From: AAA164-E04 sp014239995
Lineage (GTDB): Bacteria; Verrucomicrobiota; Verrucomicrobiia; Limisphaerales; AAA164-E04
Assembly: GCA_029247315.1 (NCBI GenBank)
Contig: JAQWLM010000017.1
Coordinates: 1 to 64,000 of the forward strand
Length of the DNA: 64,000 nucleotides
Reading direction: 5' to 3'
This document shows, piece after piece, positions 26,427-36,001 of this stretch (the stretch's first letter is position 1; every line of letters begins with the position of its first letter). Under the pieces are notes generated by a model. That model was not told where the DNA came from. It saw only the letters and a list, made by a program, of their open reading frames with translations, and searched no databases. Both the position numbers and the translations under genes were made by a program.

Positions 26427-29400
26427 TTGACGAAATGGCCTTCAACAGGTGAATTGGTGCTGACCGTGGAAACCAAAGGTAACGAAGTAAACCAAGAACT
26501 CGCATTCCCATGGGATAAGTGGGTTTCTTCAGACTGGTGGAGGGAAATGGCGGAACAAGCCGGCAGATACCCCTACGTACGCTGGGCCCCAGCTGCCTCC
26601 GCTTCATGGCCTTTCATGGCGGCCTGTTTCAAGACGGCCCATCCGGAGAGGCCGCTTGTTATCGTCACACCAGGCTTGAGGCTGCAGGAATCCATGCATC
26701 AGGACGTGACAACGTGGATACGATGGTTGATGGCACACAACCCGCAGGAAGACGATAATACCCCTTGTTTCTACCCAGCTTGGGAACATCTACCACATGA
26801 GGCAAAACTACCGCATGCCGATGTGATCAGCGAACGCTTGGAAACCCTGGGAACGCTGCTGAAATGGCCGAACCATTCCCAAAAAAAGGTCGCCCCGGTG
26901 ATCATCACCAGCATTCAAGCCCTGATGCAACGCACCTTCGATCCCGCGGAATTACGCCTCCGCATCAAGACCATGCGGGTGGGGGATATCATGGATCCAC
27001 TCGATCTGGTTGAATGGCTTGAGGACCAGGCTTATGAGCCCGAGGCCAAGGTCACCCAGAAAGGTGAACTCGCTTTGCGTGGAGGCATCCTGGATGTCTT
27101 CCCAATGAACAGCCCCTGGCCCGTACGCCTGGAATTCTTCGGAGACGAACTGGAATCGATTCGTACATTTAATCCCGAAACCCAACTCACACGGGAGCAA
27201 ACGGATGTGGTTCACCTGACACCCGGTGGAGAACTGGGACTGATCAAAAGCCAGTTGGAGCAAACAGAAGGCAACCCATCCGGCTCAGCTTTGAACTTTT
27301 TCAATTTGCTCGATTATCTGCCCGCCTCAACCTGCATGCTTGAAATTGAGCCCAAAGCACTGCAGGAAGCCGCTGAACACTACATGATGCAAGTTCCTGA
27401 GGATGATCCCTTCTTCCTGGACTGGCATGGATTGCAGGACCGTCTGGAGCGGGGTGGATGCATGCGTGCTGCAGTAGAAGAAACAGATACTGAGTGGTTA
27501 GGATCCGATGGCATGCCTCGGGAAACACTCAGCCACTCCGGGGCCGTGTTGCATCCCGATCTGGAATCAATGGAAATTTACCGTCCGATGGGAGAGCAGC
27601 GACCCGCCATCCACATCGCAGAAAAACAACGGCTCGATTTCCTGGAGCAAATGCACCGATGGCTGCGCAAGGGACACGATGTCCTGGTCGTCTGCAATAA
27701 TGAAGGTGAGCGTCAACGGTTTCAGGAAATATGGCAGGAATCCGGGCTTGATCCTCAAGGGCTTTACGCAAAAAGGCTTCACCTTCTTACAGGCAACCTT
27801 GGACGCGGCTTTGTGGCCGATTCACTGGGCTGCGCAGTGGTCACCGATGCGGAAATCTTCGGGCGTTACAAGTTACAACGTCCTCGTCGGATGAAATCCC
27901 CTCATGCCACCGCCGCAAAATCTATTCTGCAAATAGATTTTTCTGAACTGGAGGAGGGTGACTACGTCGTACATCTCCAACACGGTATCGGTCGCTACAC
28001 AGGGCTTCAACGACTTCCTCCAGTCGGGGCTGCACCGGAGACAGAGGGCCCTGAATACCTTGTAATTGAGTATGCAAGCAAGGATCCTGGGACAGAAGCT
28101 CCCAGACTTTATGTCCCAGTCAGTGAAGCACACTTGGTGAGCAAATACATTGGTGCAGGCAAGGGACGGCCTCAGCTCCACGTCATGGGCGGAAAACGAT
28201 GGCAGACGGCCAGGAAACAGGCAGAAAAGGCAGTACGCGACCTGGCAGGTGAGTTACTGCAGGTCCAGGCAGCTCGCGCCTCTGAATCAGGATACGCCTT
28301 CGAGGAAGACACCCCTTGGCAACGTGAATTCGAAAGTGCGTTTCTTTATGAGGAAACCCTTGATCAAGTCAGTGCCATCCGTGCCAGCAAGCAGGACATG
28401 GAACGCCCTAAACCGATGGACCGTCTGATTTGTGGGGACGTTGGTTTTGGAAAAACCGAGGTTGCTATCAGGGCAGCCTTCAAGGCTGTGATGGGCGGGC
28501 GTCAAGTCGCCATCCTGGTTCCTACCACTGTCCTGGCGCAGCAACATTACAACACATTTGCAGACCGTATGGCAGATTATCCGGTCAGGGTCGAACTACT
28601 GTCCCGTTTTCAGAAAGCAGCTCAAGCACGTCTGGTGATTCAGGACCTGGCAAGGGGATCGGTAGACATTGTGATCGGCACCCACAAGCTCATCCAAAAG
28701 AATGTCACTTTCAAGGACCTTGGACTCGTAATCATTGACGAGGAACAACGCTTTGGGGTGACTCAGAAAGAAAAATTCAAATTGATGCGCAAGCTGGTGG
28801 ATGTTCTGACTCTCAGCGCCACCCCTATCCCCCGCACCCTGCATCTGGCATTGATGGGAGCACGCGACATGAGCACCATTGAAACGCCGCCACAGGATCG
28901 ACTCCCTGTGGAAACCATTGTAATCCCTTACGATGAGGAGGCTATCCAGAACGCGCTTCGCCGCGAACTCAATCGTCAGGGTCAGGTCTTCTTCCTGCAC
29001 AATCGTGTCAACACGATTGGAGCAGTCGCGCAGCGTATTCAACGATTGGCACCCGATGCGCGCATTGTCGTAGGGCACGGCCAGATGGAGGCGAAGGAAC
29101 TGGAAACGGTCATGCGCACTTTCATGAACGGGGAGGCCGATATACTGGTTTCTACCACCATTATTGAAAGTGGTATCGACATTCCAAATGCCAATACCAT
29201 CATCATCGACAGGGCGGATCGTTTTGGTTTGAGTGAATTGTATCAATTAAGGGGACGTGTCGGACGCTACAAACATCAAGCCTACGCTTACCTGCTCCTG
29301 CCCCGCCATGCAGGCGTGCTGACGGATGCACGGAAACGACTCAGCGCGATGAAACAATACTCCAAGCTGGGAAGTGGTTTCAAGATTGCCATGCGTGACC

Positions 29401-30080
29401 TCGAAATAAGAGGAGCAGGCAATTTGCTTGGAGCGCAGCAAAGCGGCCACATCACGGCGATCGGTTTCGATCTGTATTGCCAACTACTCAAGCAAAGCAT
29501 CAGTTGTTTACGAGGAGAAAAGGTGGCTCCACGGGTGGAAATAAAAATCGATTTTGATTTCCTGATGATGCATCCGGGAGAATCAGCCTCCCAATCTGAT
29601 AAAAACAGCGTCAAGCCGAAAACTAAACGAAGCCCCGAGCTGGTGATTTCGGTCCCGCGAGAAACCGCGGTCTATGTCGAGACTCCAGGTGATACCACCC
29701 TTTCGGATCCCGACTCAGGCCCCCCACAGAAGGAAGCTGCTTACCTTCCCATGGACTACGTCACAGAACCACAGCAACGCATCGAAATTTATCGTAAAAT
29801 AGCAGAAATCGACGATACCGAGTCCCTGCAGGCCTTGAAAAATGAATTAAAGGATCGCTATGGTCCTCTGTCAGAGGGGGTGGAACGGCTGATGCTGGTA
29901 AGCGATCTGAAATGGAAGGCGTTTGGCAAAGGTATCAGTGAAATCGCCACCCAGGGCAGCAAGCTCAAAATCATGCGTCACGGCCAGTGGATCATGATGC
30001 ATGGTAAGTTCCCACGACTGATTCGGAAAAGGGCAACGGCCAGGCTGAACGAAATCCATAAAATGCTGCAAAGCCTTTGA
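26427..30080 (+). CDS. mfd: Transcription-repair coupling factor Mfd
   Basis: A protein of up to 1217 residues, slightly longer than the usual 1150. It pushes RNA polymerase off DNA lesions and recruits UvrA/UvrB. Domains: UvrB-like N-terminal region (about 30-400), RNA polymerase-interacting CarD-like domain (about 505-580, HGIGRYTGLQRL), RecG-like translocase with Walker A GDVGFGKTE (near 670) and DEEQRFG (near 771), helicase C half with LRGRVGR, and the C-terminal UvrA-binding TRCF domain (about 1110-1215). An extra polar, proline-rich stretch of about 50 residues (near 1050-1105) precedes the TRCF domain. The first possible start is TTG 26427; GTG 26466 is an alternative and neither has a strong Shine-Dalgarno. 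uvrA is elsewhere in the same window. Confidence 0.96.
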   Translation: MTKWPSTGELVLTVETKGNEVNQELAFPWDKWVSSDWWREMAEQAGRYPYVRWAPAASASWPFMAACFKTAHPERPLVIVTPGLRLQESMHQDVTTWIRWLMAHNPQEDDNTPCFYPAWEHLPHEAKLPHADVISERLETLGTLLKWPNHSQKKVAPVIITSIQALMQRTFDPAELRLRIKTMRVGDIMDPLDLVEWLEDQAYEPEAKVTQKGELALRGGILDVFPMNSPWPVRLEFFGDELESIRTFNPETQLTREQTDVVHLTPGGELGLIKSQLEQTEGNPSGSALNFFNLLDYLPASTCMLEIEPKALQEAAEHYMMQVPEDDPFFLDWHGLQDRLERGGCMRAAVEETDTEWLGSDGMPRETLSHSGAVLHPDLESMEIYRPMGEQRPAIHIAEKQRLDFLEQMHRWLRKGHDVLVVCNNEGERQRFQEIWQESGLDPQGLYAKRLHLLTGNLGRGFVADSLGCAVVTDAEIFGRYKLQRPRRMKSPHATAAKSILQIDFSELEEGDYVVHLQHGIGRYTGLQRLPPVGAAPETEGPEYLVIEYASKDPGTEAPRLYVPVSEAHLVSKYIGAGKGRPQLHVMGGKRWQTARKQAEKAVRDLAGELLQVQAARASESGYAFEEDTPWQREFESAFLYEETLDQVSAIRASKQDMERPKPMDRLICGDVGFGKTEVAIRAAFKAVMGGRQVAILVPTTVLAQQHYNTFADRMADYPVRVELLSRFQKAAQARLVIQDLARGSVDIVIGTHKLIQKNVTFKDLGLVIIDEEQRFGVTQKEKFKLMRKLVDVLTLSATPIPRTLHLALMGARDMSTIETPPQDRLPVETIVIPYDEEAIQNALRRELNRQGQVFFLHNRVNTIGAVAQRIQRLAPDARIVVGHGQMEAKELETVMRTFMNGEADILVSTTIIESGIDIPNANTIIIDRADRFGLSELYQLRGRVGRYKHQAYAYLLLPRHAGVLTDARKRLSAMKQYSKLGSGFKIAMRDLEIRGAGNLLGAQQSGHITAIGFDLYCQLLKQSISCLRGEKVAPRVEIKIDFDFLMMHPGESASQSDKNSVKPKTKRSPELVISVPRETAVYVETPGDTTLSDPDSGPPQKEAAYLPMDYVTEPQQRIEIYRKIAEIDDTESLQALKNELKDRYGPLSEGVERLMLVSDLKWKAFGKGISEIATQGSKLKIMRHGQWIMMHGKFPRLIRKRATARLNEIHKMLQSL

Positions 30081-30124
30081 GGGGCGGCTTTGCAAAACCG
30101 CGCAAATGGGCTAGGGTTCGCTCC

Positions 30125-30688
30125 ATGCCACTGCTTCTAGTAGCCATACTCACGGCGAGCACCTGCTGCCTCGCCATCGGAACGCATCTCAGCGCACAAG
30201 CAAGCAGCTTGAGAATCGAACCTGCAACAAAGATAAGTTTTAAAACAGAGGAAGGACAAGACTATGCATTGATGGCAAGTCCAGATGCGAAACTTCCAGA
30301 ATGGCACGTCATCACAGAAATTCTTGATGGACGCAGCAAAGATTTCACCCTGCTGATACCGGTCATGACGGAGACTCAACAGTTTTTTCTCCTGAAAAAA
30401 GAAGCCCATCAAATGCAGTCTTCCCGTGAGGCAATTTCACTTGGAAAAATGGTTCAGGATATGCGTGCTGCTTTGCAGGCACCGGCAGACCCAGAGTCAC
30501 TGGAAACAATCGCGGATTATGGAACCATCACAGAACATTATATGATGATCCGGGGTTGGCTCAATCAGGAGCGAACCGCGACAGAGAGTCTGCTCAGTGT
30601 TGCCCAGACTGAGTCCCGCAGGAAGGAACTTCAAAAGGAGGTTCTTTTTCTCAAGACAGCCATCCGTCGCATCGACCTTGAAAGGTAG
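30125..30688 (+). CDS. Small secreted protein of unknown function
   Basis: A 187-residue protein if begun at ATG 30125, which gives a clear signal peptide (LLLVAILTASTCCLAIG, ending near SAQAS). A longer frame from TTG 30077 overlaps the mfd stop but adds a basic, non-leader segment. The mature part has a beta-type segment (about 30-95, KISFKTEEGQDYALMAS) like those in PVC surface proteins, then a helical, probably coiled-coil C-terminus rich in E, R and L. No known domain is recognised. It lies 45 bp after mfd and may be co-transcribed. It is convergent with the HTTM gene at 26 bp. Confidence 0.6.
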   Translation: MPLLLVAILTASTCCLAIGTHLSAQASSLRIEPATKISFKTEEGQDYALMASPDAKLPEWHVITEILDGRSKDFTLLIPVMTETQQFFLLKKEAHQMQSSREAISLGKMVQDMRAALQAPADPESLETIADYGTITEHYMMIRGWLNQERTATESLLSVAQTESRRKELQKEVLFLKTAIRRIDLER

Positions 30689-30714
30689 TCAAAAACGATG
30701 CCCTTGTTTTATTC

Positions 30715-32178
30715 TCAATCCACCTCACGGGACCGTGGCCATAGCAGTTCCCTCTCTACCGGAGCGATTCCCTCCGAAAGTGTTTCCTCCATCATGTAGT
30801 AGACTGAGACCTGCCTGACGGGTGCTTCAAGGGGATGCCTTTGGGTATGACGATCCTGAAAATGGTGCACCACCTTTTCCCAGAGGAAAGCCTGACTGGG
30901 ATAATCATAGAGCATCATCATGAACTCCTTCCAGCGGTCACCTGGAAAAAGAGCCAGCACGGATTCCGGTTTTCCAAAGAGAATGGCTCGATCAGGATCC
31001 AGCAAATCAAATTGGGAACCATCTTCACGTTCAGCCAGGAAAACATACCAACCATCGTGAACCATCGGATTCGGCGAGAACATACCCCAATACTGATCCA
31101 TGCGAAGCAGACTGATTCCCTGTCCAAGCCATGAAGGCATCCGGTTTTTAAGGGTATCGGGATACTGCCATGTCATCACCACATTCCATACCAGCATCCA
31201 AGCCAATAAATACCCTGCAACTCGCTGCCAACCCGCAGCCTTGTGAATCTCGGATTTAAGGTGCAGGAGAGGAACCCTTCCCCGAGGAGTGTTCCAAAGT
31301 GAACCCGGTAGATGCGGCAAGAGAGCAAGCGTCGATACAAATGGAAAAATCCCAATGTCCAGCGTCATCCAAAAAAGAAACTGTAACACAAAAAGGCAGC
31401 CCAACCCCACCCATCGTGCGCGGACGTTTCGTGCCAAAATCAGGCAGGGAGCCAACAATTCAACAAGAAGGGTGGTCCATGTAAGGATTTTCAACAGGAG
31501 TGTCGGAAGTGTTTTCATCCATAGCGCCAGAGGAAGAGCAAATTGGTCAATTTCAAGGGTATCACGGAGTGCCGACCCATCGAACCAGGTATCCCCATTT
31601 TTTCGGAAAACGGAAAATAAGTACATGACACATACCTGCAACCGTAAGCCCCAGGCCGCCCAGGAACTTAACAGCACGGGATCATTACGACGTCGTGATC
31701 GAGGCCCCGGATACAGCCTGTAGAAACGGTCCAGAGGCAAGAAGGACCCCCAAAGCAACATCAAAAAAAGCAATTTGTCCGCACCATAATTAGTCCATGG
31801 ATTTCTTGCCTGGATAGAGTGAAGCAGGATCAACAGTGCCGGGGCAACCCAACTGGAACGCCAACCGATGGCCAGCAGGATCGATGCCCCCAGCCCCAGC
31901 CCCATGCAGGCAAGTTGCCAGGCCGGGCTGTCGGACAACGCATTGAGGGACAAAGCCCAGGGCCAAGACATCTGCGGCAATTGCTTGAGAGCATCCAATG
32001 GCAAGACACCGTTTCCCGAATACAAGGCATGGGCATCGGTCATGCGGAGGGCAAATTCAACCGCCAATAAACATCCCAATGCCAACCTGAAAAATCCCAG
32101 GGCCCGCAAATCAACCGCCAAGTGCTGATCAAGTCGGCTATAAAAACTTCTCAGCATCTCTATTTTTCTGGACTCCAT
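30715..32178 (-). CDS. HTTM-domain integral membrane protein
   Basis: A 487-residue protein with several membrane helices. The N-terminal 330 residues match the HTTM domain (horizontally transferred transmembrane, related to vitamin K-dependent gamma-carboxylase): ALGFFRLALGCLLAVEF near the start, then NPWTNYGADKLLFLMLLWG, and LQVCVMYLFSVFRKNGDTWF. The C-terminal 150 residues are soluble. HTTM proteins are common in Verrucomicrobia and Bacteroidetes; their substrate is generally unknown, and the catalytic lysine pattern of true carboxylases cannot be judged by eye. An internal ATG seven codons in is an alternative start. It is divergent from the spermidine-synthase-like gene. Confidence 0.8.
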   Translation of the reverse strand: MESRKIEMLRSFYSRLDQHLAVDLRALGFFRLALGCLLAVEFALRMTDAHALYSGNGVLPLDALKQLPQMSWPWALSLNALSDSPAWQLACMGLGLGASILLAIGWRSSWVAPALLILLHSIQARNPWTNYGADKLLFLMLLWGSFLPLDRFYRLYPGPRSRRRNDPVLLSSWAAWGLRLQVCVMYLFSVFRKNGDTWFDGSALRDTLEIDQFALPLALWMKTLPTLLLKILTWTTLLVELLAPCLILARNVRARWVGLGCLFVLQFLFWMTLDIGIFPFVSTLALLPHLPGSLWNTPRGRVPLLHLKSEIHKAAGWQRVAGYLLAWMLVWNVVMTWQYPDTLKNRMPSWLGQGISLLRMDQYWGMFSPNPMVHDGWYVFLAEREDGSQFDLLDPDRAILFGKPESVLALFPGDRWKEFMMMLYDYPSQAFLWEKVVHHFQDRHTQRHPLEAPVRQVSVYYMMEETLSEGIAPVERELLWPRSREVD

Positions 32179-32497
32179 GCCATGACTTTTTTCGGGGAGG
32201 AACGTCTACTCAGGATTCCTTTATCCCCTGCCACACCTTTTATCCCAAGCTCAAAATGAGCTGGCAGCCCTGTCCCGTCAGATCAGAAATCGAAAACACC
32301 CATGGAAAGGGTATGCGCGGGCTTCTCAAGGATACCACGAAAACCGTTTCAGCCATTCCGTATGCGGGGACGGACCCTTCTTTGCCGCAAAACCCTCAGG
32401 CGGCCATGGCTTGTTCGACCATTGGCTTGAGCAACTTACAGGGCATTCGATTCAAGGGTGTCTTGATTTTGCAAGTTGAAGTCATTAAAAAGAGAGC
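32179..32497. other. 319-bp divergent intergenic region
   Basis: It lies between the start of the HTTM gene (minus) and of the membrane spermidine-synthase-like gene (plus), so it should hold both promoters. An open frame at 32256-32501 has no recognisable product. No hairpin, riboswitch or tRNA was seen. Confidence 0.35.
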
Positions 32498-34066
32498 GTG
32501 AACAGCAAGCAACACGAAGACAAGCCTCAGATGTCCAGTTCAAAACTCGTTCCTTTTCTGTATCTCACAGCCGCCATCAACGGCGGGGTCATCCTGATTG
32601 TGGAAATCCTGGGCGCCAAGATGCTTTCCCCCTACTTCGGCACATCTCACTTTGTCTGGACGGCGCAAATCACCGCAACATTGATCTCACTTGCCTGCGG
32701 CTACTATTACGGAGGCTGGATGGCAGACAAGCAGCCCAACCTGAAACGCCTGTTCTACTGCATGCTCGGGGCGGCCCTTTACCTGGCATTTGCAACCCTT
32801 GCCATGGAACCCGTTGCCTATTTTTTTCTGAAATACAAGTTGGCTCTTGGATCCATTTTAATGGCCTTGTTTCTATTTTTCCCACCACTCACACTTTTGG
32901 CCGTCACCATTCCATTTCTGGCACGCATCACGACACAAAACACCGAAACCATCGGAGTCCAGGTAGGAAGGCTTTCAGCTATCAGCACCCTGGGAAGCGT
33001 GCTCGGAACCCTGCTCATCAGCTATGTCATGATCCCCTTGTGGCCGAACACATACACCATGCTCCTGGTCGTTGGGTTGGAAGTCGTCATGGTGGCCGTC
33101 TATTTTATTTTTTTCAGCAAACAGTCCAAACAACTCGGCATCGTGCTGCCTTCCATTTTTTTGGGAGCCTTGCTGTGCTTTTTTTCCGCGTTCAACGAAT
33201 CCGCCAGGCGCCCCGGTATTGGCAAGGAACTGTTTCACAGAAACTCAAATTTTGGCCTGATGCAGGTCGTGGATGACAAGGGGGGTACGGTTCGCTATTA
33301 CCTGAACGATTACCTGACACAAAACATCTACGACCCCTCGCTGGAGAAAAGCCTGACCGTCTTCACTTACATGCTGCATGGATTGACCCATGCCTATCAC
33401 ATGTCACCAGACAAAGTGCTCTCCATCGGACTGGGCGTGGGTATCGTGCCCATGCAATTGTCCAAAGAGGGAAGTCAGGTGGATGTAGTCGAGATCAATC
33501 CCGGTGTTGTAGAGGTCGGCGAAAAATTTTTCGGGCTTGATACCTCTCAATTCAATCTGCACCTCGAGGATGGTCGGTATTTCCTGAATGCCTCCAGTGA
33601 ACAATATGATGTCATCATTCTGGATGCTTTTCTTGGTGATTCATCCCCATCTCATCTCATGACACACGAGTGTTTCCAAAGCATGGCAGAACGCATGGGG
33701 GAGACGTCCGTTTTAATTATCAACGCCTTCGGACACTTTGACCCCGGAGAGGATTTTTTCATGGCTTCCCTGAATAAAACCCTCCGAAGCGTATTTAGAT
33801 CGGTCAAGATACACGACGGCACCCGTGGCAATGTTTTTTTCGTGGCGTCCCGTCGTGCTCAACTTCAACCGTATCGTTCCATGGACATGAGCAACGTTCA
33901 CCCATTGCTCACATCCCAAGTGGAAATCGCCTGGAAAAATAGAATCGAGGCAAATCCTGAGAGTGGGATTGTTCTGACCGATGATTATAATCCTGTCGAG
34001 TACTACGATGCAAAGGTGCGTGAGGAGATCCGCTTGAATTTCGCCATGGGAATGCGGAGTAAATGA
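32498..34066 (+). CDS. Membrane-fused spermidine-synthase-like methyltransferase-fold protein
   Basis: A 522-residue protein. About seven membrane helices (residues 18-245) are followed by a Rossmann methyltransferase/aminopropyltransferase-like domain (about 260-500) with a nucleotide-binding loop SIGLGVGIVP, the acidic VEINPG and DGRYFL, and ILDAFLGDSSPSHL. Such fused spermidine-synthase homologues are widespread; few are tested, and many probably do not make spermidine. The catalytic aspartate region is LDAFLGD. Start GTG 32498 has AGAGAG upstream; ATG 32531 is an alternative. No polyamine genes are nearby. Confidence 0.85.
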   Translation: MNSKQHEDKPQMSSSKLVPFLYLTAAINGGVILIVEILGAKMLSPYFGTSHFVWTAQITATLISLACGYYYGGWMADKQPNLKRLFYCMLGAALYLAFATLAMEPVAYFFLKYKLALGSILMALFLFFPPLTLLAVTIPFLARITTQNTETIGVQVGRLSAISTLGSVLGTLLISYVMIPLWPNTYTMLLVVGLEVVMVAVYFIFFSKQSKQLGIVLPSIFLGALLCFFSAFNESARRPGIGKELFHRNSNFGLMQVVDDKGGTVRYYLNDYLTQNIYDPSLEKSLTVFTYMLHGLTHAYHMSPDKVLSIGLGVGIVPMQLSKEGSQVDVVEINPGVVEVGEKFFGLDTSQFNLHLEDGRYFLNASSEQYDVIILDAFLGDSSPSHLMTHECFQSMAERMGETSVLIINAFGHFDPGEDFFMASLNKTLRSVFRSVKIHDGTRGNVFFVASRRAQLQPYRSMDMSNVHPLLTSQVEIAWKNRIEANPESGIVLTDDYNPVEYYDAKVREEIRLNFAMGMRSK

Positions 34067-34188
34067 ACGACGCATCGATCGCTTTTTTGGTATTTGCAGC
34101 AACCGGCAGCTGTGGCTTTGATTTTGAGTTTCAGAAAAAAACCCCAGGGCAAGGCTGCATCATGGGAAAATCACTTTAGGATGTGGAT

Positions 34189-34686
34189 ATGAGCGTGGAA
34201 GCATGGCTTGGTTTATTGCTCGCGGAGCTGGTCATGATGGTGGGAGCCTTTGGAAGCTTGCTGCCATTCATCCCCAGCACGCCCTTGGTGTTCCTGGCCG
34301 CTCTCGGTCACAAGCTCTATTTCGGGGATGAAAGTGTCAGCATGATGGTCATGGTCATGCTTGGGTGTGCCACCCTTCTCTCACTGGTCGTTGATCATGC
34401 AGCGGGCCTGATTGGGGCACGCAAGCTGGGAGCCACCTGGCGGGGTGTCCTCGGCGCAGTGATAGGCGGCGGCATCGGTATTTTCATAGGCCCATGGGGC
34501 ATCCTGATCGGCCCATTCGCAGGGGCACTGGCCCTGGAACTCTCCGGAGGACGAGGTCTCGGCGAAGCATCCAAGGCGGGTGCAGGGGCGCTACTGGGCG
34601 TAATGGCAGGTACATTGGGAAAATTCGCCTGTGCGCTCGGAATGGCTGGATTATTCGCTGGAAACCTGATCATACGTTCCTGGTAA
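34189..34686 (+). CDS. DUF456 membrane protein
   Basis: A 165-residue, glycine-rich integral membrane protein with the DUF456 pattern GSLLPFIPSTPLVFLAAL followed by VVDHAAGLIGARKLGATWRG and a long GIGIFIGPWGILIGPFAGA segment; about four to five helices. Function unknown. ATG 34189 is chosen because AGGA lies 7 nt upstream; GTG 34183 is less well placed. It sits between the spermidine-synthase-like gene and infC, all on the plus strand, with gaps over 100 bp. Confidence 0.85.
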   Translation: MSVEAWLGLLLAELVMMVGAFGSLLPFIPSTPLVFLAALGHKLYFGDESVSMMVMVMLGCATLLSLVVDHAAGLIGARKLGATWRGVLGAVIGGGIGIFIGPWGILIGPFAGALALELSGGRGLGEASKAGAGALLGVMAGTLGKFACALGMAGLFAGNLIIRSW

Positions 34687-34838
34687 TTCCACCCAAGCTC
34701 TCATGCAAAAGCCCGCCGAGACGCAAAACCCACCCAAACAACAAGAAGTTTCACTATGGATTAAGGCTTGAACCTCAATGGTATATTTGAAAGTATCAAT
34801 CACCCACTGGCAGGGGACTGTGCCATGAGACATTAATT

Positions 34839-34852
34839 AGGAGAGAGTTATT
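34839..34852 (+). promoter_or_regulatory. infC: Strong ribosome-binding site with AUU start for infC
   Basis: AGGAG at 34839-34843 is followed 6 nt later by ATT at 34850, in frame with the IF-3 sequence. An in-frame TAG at 34838-34840 leaves ATT as the only plausible start with correct spacing. The first in-frame ATG (34892) has no Shine-Dalgarno and would remove 14 residues, including the basic N-terminus. In E. coli infC the AUU codon lets IF-3 limit its own translation. Confidence 0.8.
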
Positions 34853-35515
34853 AAAGGTAAAAAACGATTTTTCAGAAGGCCGCCGCGCGACATGACCCGC
34901 GTCAACCACCGTATCCGAGCCCGTGAGGTCAGGATCGTGAATGGTGATAAAAACCTTGTCATGGAAACGCGAGCAGCCATCAAGCTGGCGAAAGAGGCCG
35001 GAATGGATCTCGTTGAGATCGCCGGTAAGGCCACTCCCCCGGTATGCAGGATCATCGAGTACGGCAAGTATAAATACGAACAGTCCAAGAAGAAGAAGGC
35101 TGCCGACTCCCACAAACAGAAGACCAAGGAAATCCAGCTGCGCATTGCCATCGACGAGCATGATTACGGCATCAAGTTGGCGCGTGCAGAGCGATTTCTA
35201 GGACAGGGAGATAAACTGTTGGTCCAATTGAGATTCCGTGGACGGGAAAACGCCCACCGCAACCTTGGTTTCGATATGATGAACAAGGTATGTGATGATC
35301 TGGGGACCATGGGGAAAGTAGACGTAAGACCCAACCTGCGCGGTCGCAGAATTTCCATGACCCTGTCTCCCCTTGCCAAGGAACAACAGGAACCTCAGTT
35401 TGATAAACACCTGCAACATCTCTCAGAAGAGGCCTTGGCCAATGACGAGGGTGACGTGGATGATCATCCTGAGGAACCACATGAGGACATGGTTGAAGAA
35501 ACCAGCCAGGATTGA
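34850..35515 (+). CDS. infC: Translation initiation factor IF-3
   Basis: A 221-residue protein counted from the ATT start at 34850. IF-3 binds the 30S subunit, prevents early joining of 50S and checks the start codon. The N-terminal domain (about 20-85) has NHRIRAREVRIV, the linker is lysine-rich (EQSKKKKAAD), and the C-terminal domain (about 90-185) has KLLVQLRFRGRE and DVRPNLRGRRISMTLSP. About 30 acidic residues extend the C-terminus beyond the E. coli length of 180. The preceding basic stretch KGKKRFFRRPPRD is only present if ATT is used. rpmI and rplT, the usual followers, are absent; purS-purQ-purL come next. Confidence 0.95.
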   Translation: MKGKKRFFRRPPRDMTRVNHRIRAREVRIVNGDKNLVMETRAAIKLAKEAGMDLVEIAGKATPPVCRIIEYGKYKYEQSKKKKAADSHKQKTKEIQLRIAIDEHDYGIKLARAERFLGQGDKLLVQLRFRGRENAHRNLGFDMMNKVCDDLGTMGKVDVRPNLRGRRISMTLSPLAKEQQEPQFDKHLQHLSEEALANDEGDVDDHPEEPHEDMVEETSQD

Positions 35516-35555
35516 TTCCTGCCGGATAAGTGCAACCCATCTAACCCGAAACGGC

Positions 35556-35663
35556 ATGCATTCGCGGCTTAATCTCCCGCCAATCCACCGCATTCCCATG
35601 GTGACACCTATCTGGCCTGCGATGGAAAAAAAACTGGCAGAGCACCGTCGCAAGGGCGCATGA
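35556..35663 (+). CDS. Possible 35-residue small protein before purS
   Basis: An ATG at 35556 opens 35 codons ending at TGA 35661-35663, 28 bp before purS. The product is basic and proline-rich (RLNLPPIHRIPMV early, KKLAEHRRKG at the end). There is no clear Shine-Dalgarno and no family that I recognise. It could be a real small protein, an upstream control peptide for purS, or chance. Confidence 0.25.
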   Translation: MHSRLNLPPIHRIPMVTPIWPAMEKKLAEHRRKGA

Positions 35664-35691
35664 TGAAGTTACTCAGGATGATTCAACACAG

Positions 35692-35931
35692 ATGAAGGCC
35701 AAAATAATCATTACTCCCAAGAAGGCTGTGCTCGATCCCCAGGGCAAGGCCGTTCTCAACGCCCTTGAACACATGGGCTACGACGGCATTGAGGATGTTC
35801 ATGTCGGTAGATTCCTGGAACTTGAACTTTGCGGGGACAAGGCGTCAATGGAATCCAAAATCGAGGAGGCTTGCCACCGGCTATTGTCAAACCCGGTCAT
35901 CGAGGACTATCGCGTGGAGTGGGAGGAATGA
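35692..35931 (+). CDS. purS: Phosphoribosylformylglycinamidine synthase subunit PurS
   Basis: A 79-residue protein of typical length. PurS bridges PurL and PurQ in the three-part FGAM synthase that makes formylglycinamidine ribonucleotide in purine synthesis. Recognisable features are the N-terminal strand KAKIIITPKKAVLDPQGKAV and the motif VHVGRFLELEL. It precedes purQ by 70 bp and purL by less than 1 kb, the usual order. Confidence 0.93.
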   Translation: MKAKIIITPKKAVLDPQGKAVLNALEHMGYDGIEDVHVGRFLELELCGDKASMESKIEEACHRLLSNPVIEDYRVEWEE

Positions 35932-36001
35932 TCCCGAAAGCTTGGGGCACGCACCTCTTGCTATCCATCCCCTGAAAGATTCTCAATGAAATCAAAAGTT
36001 T

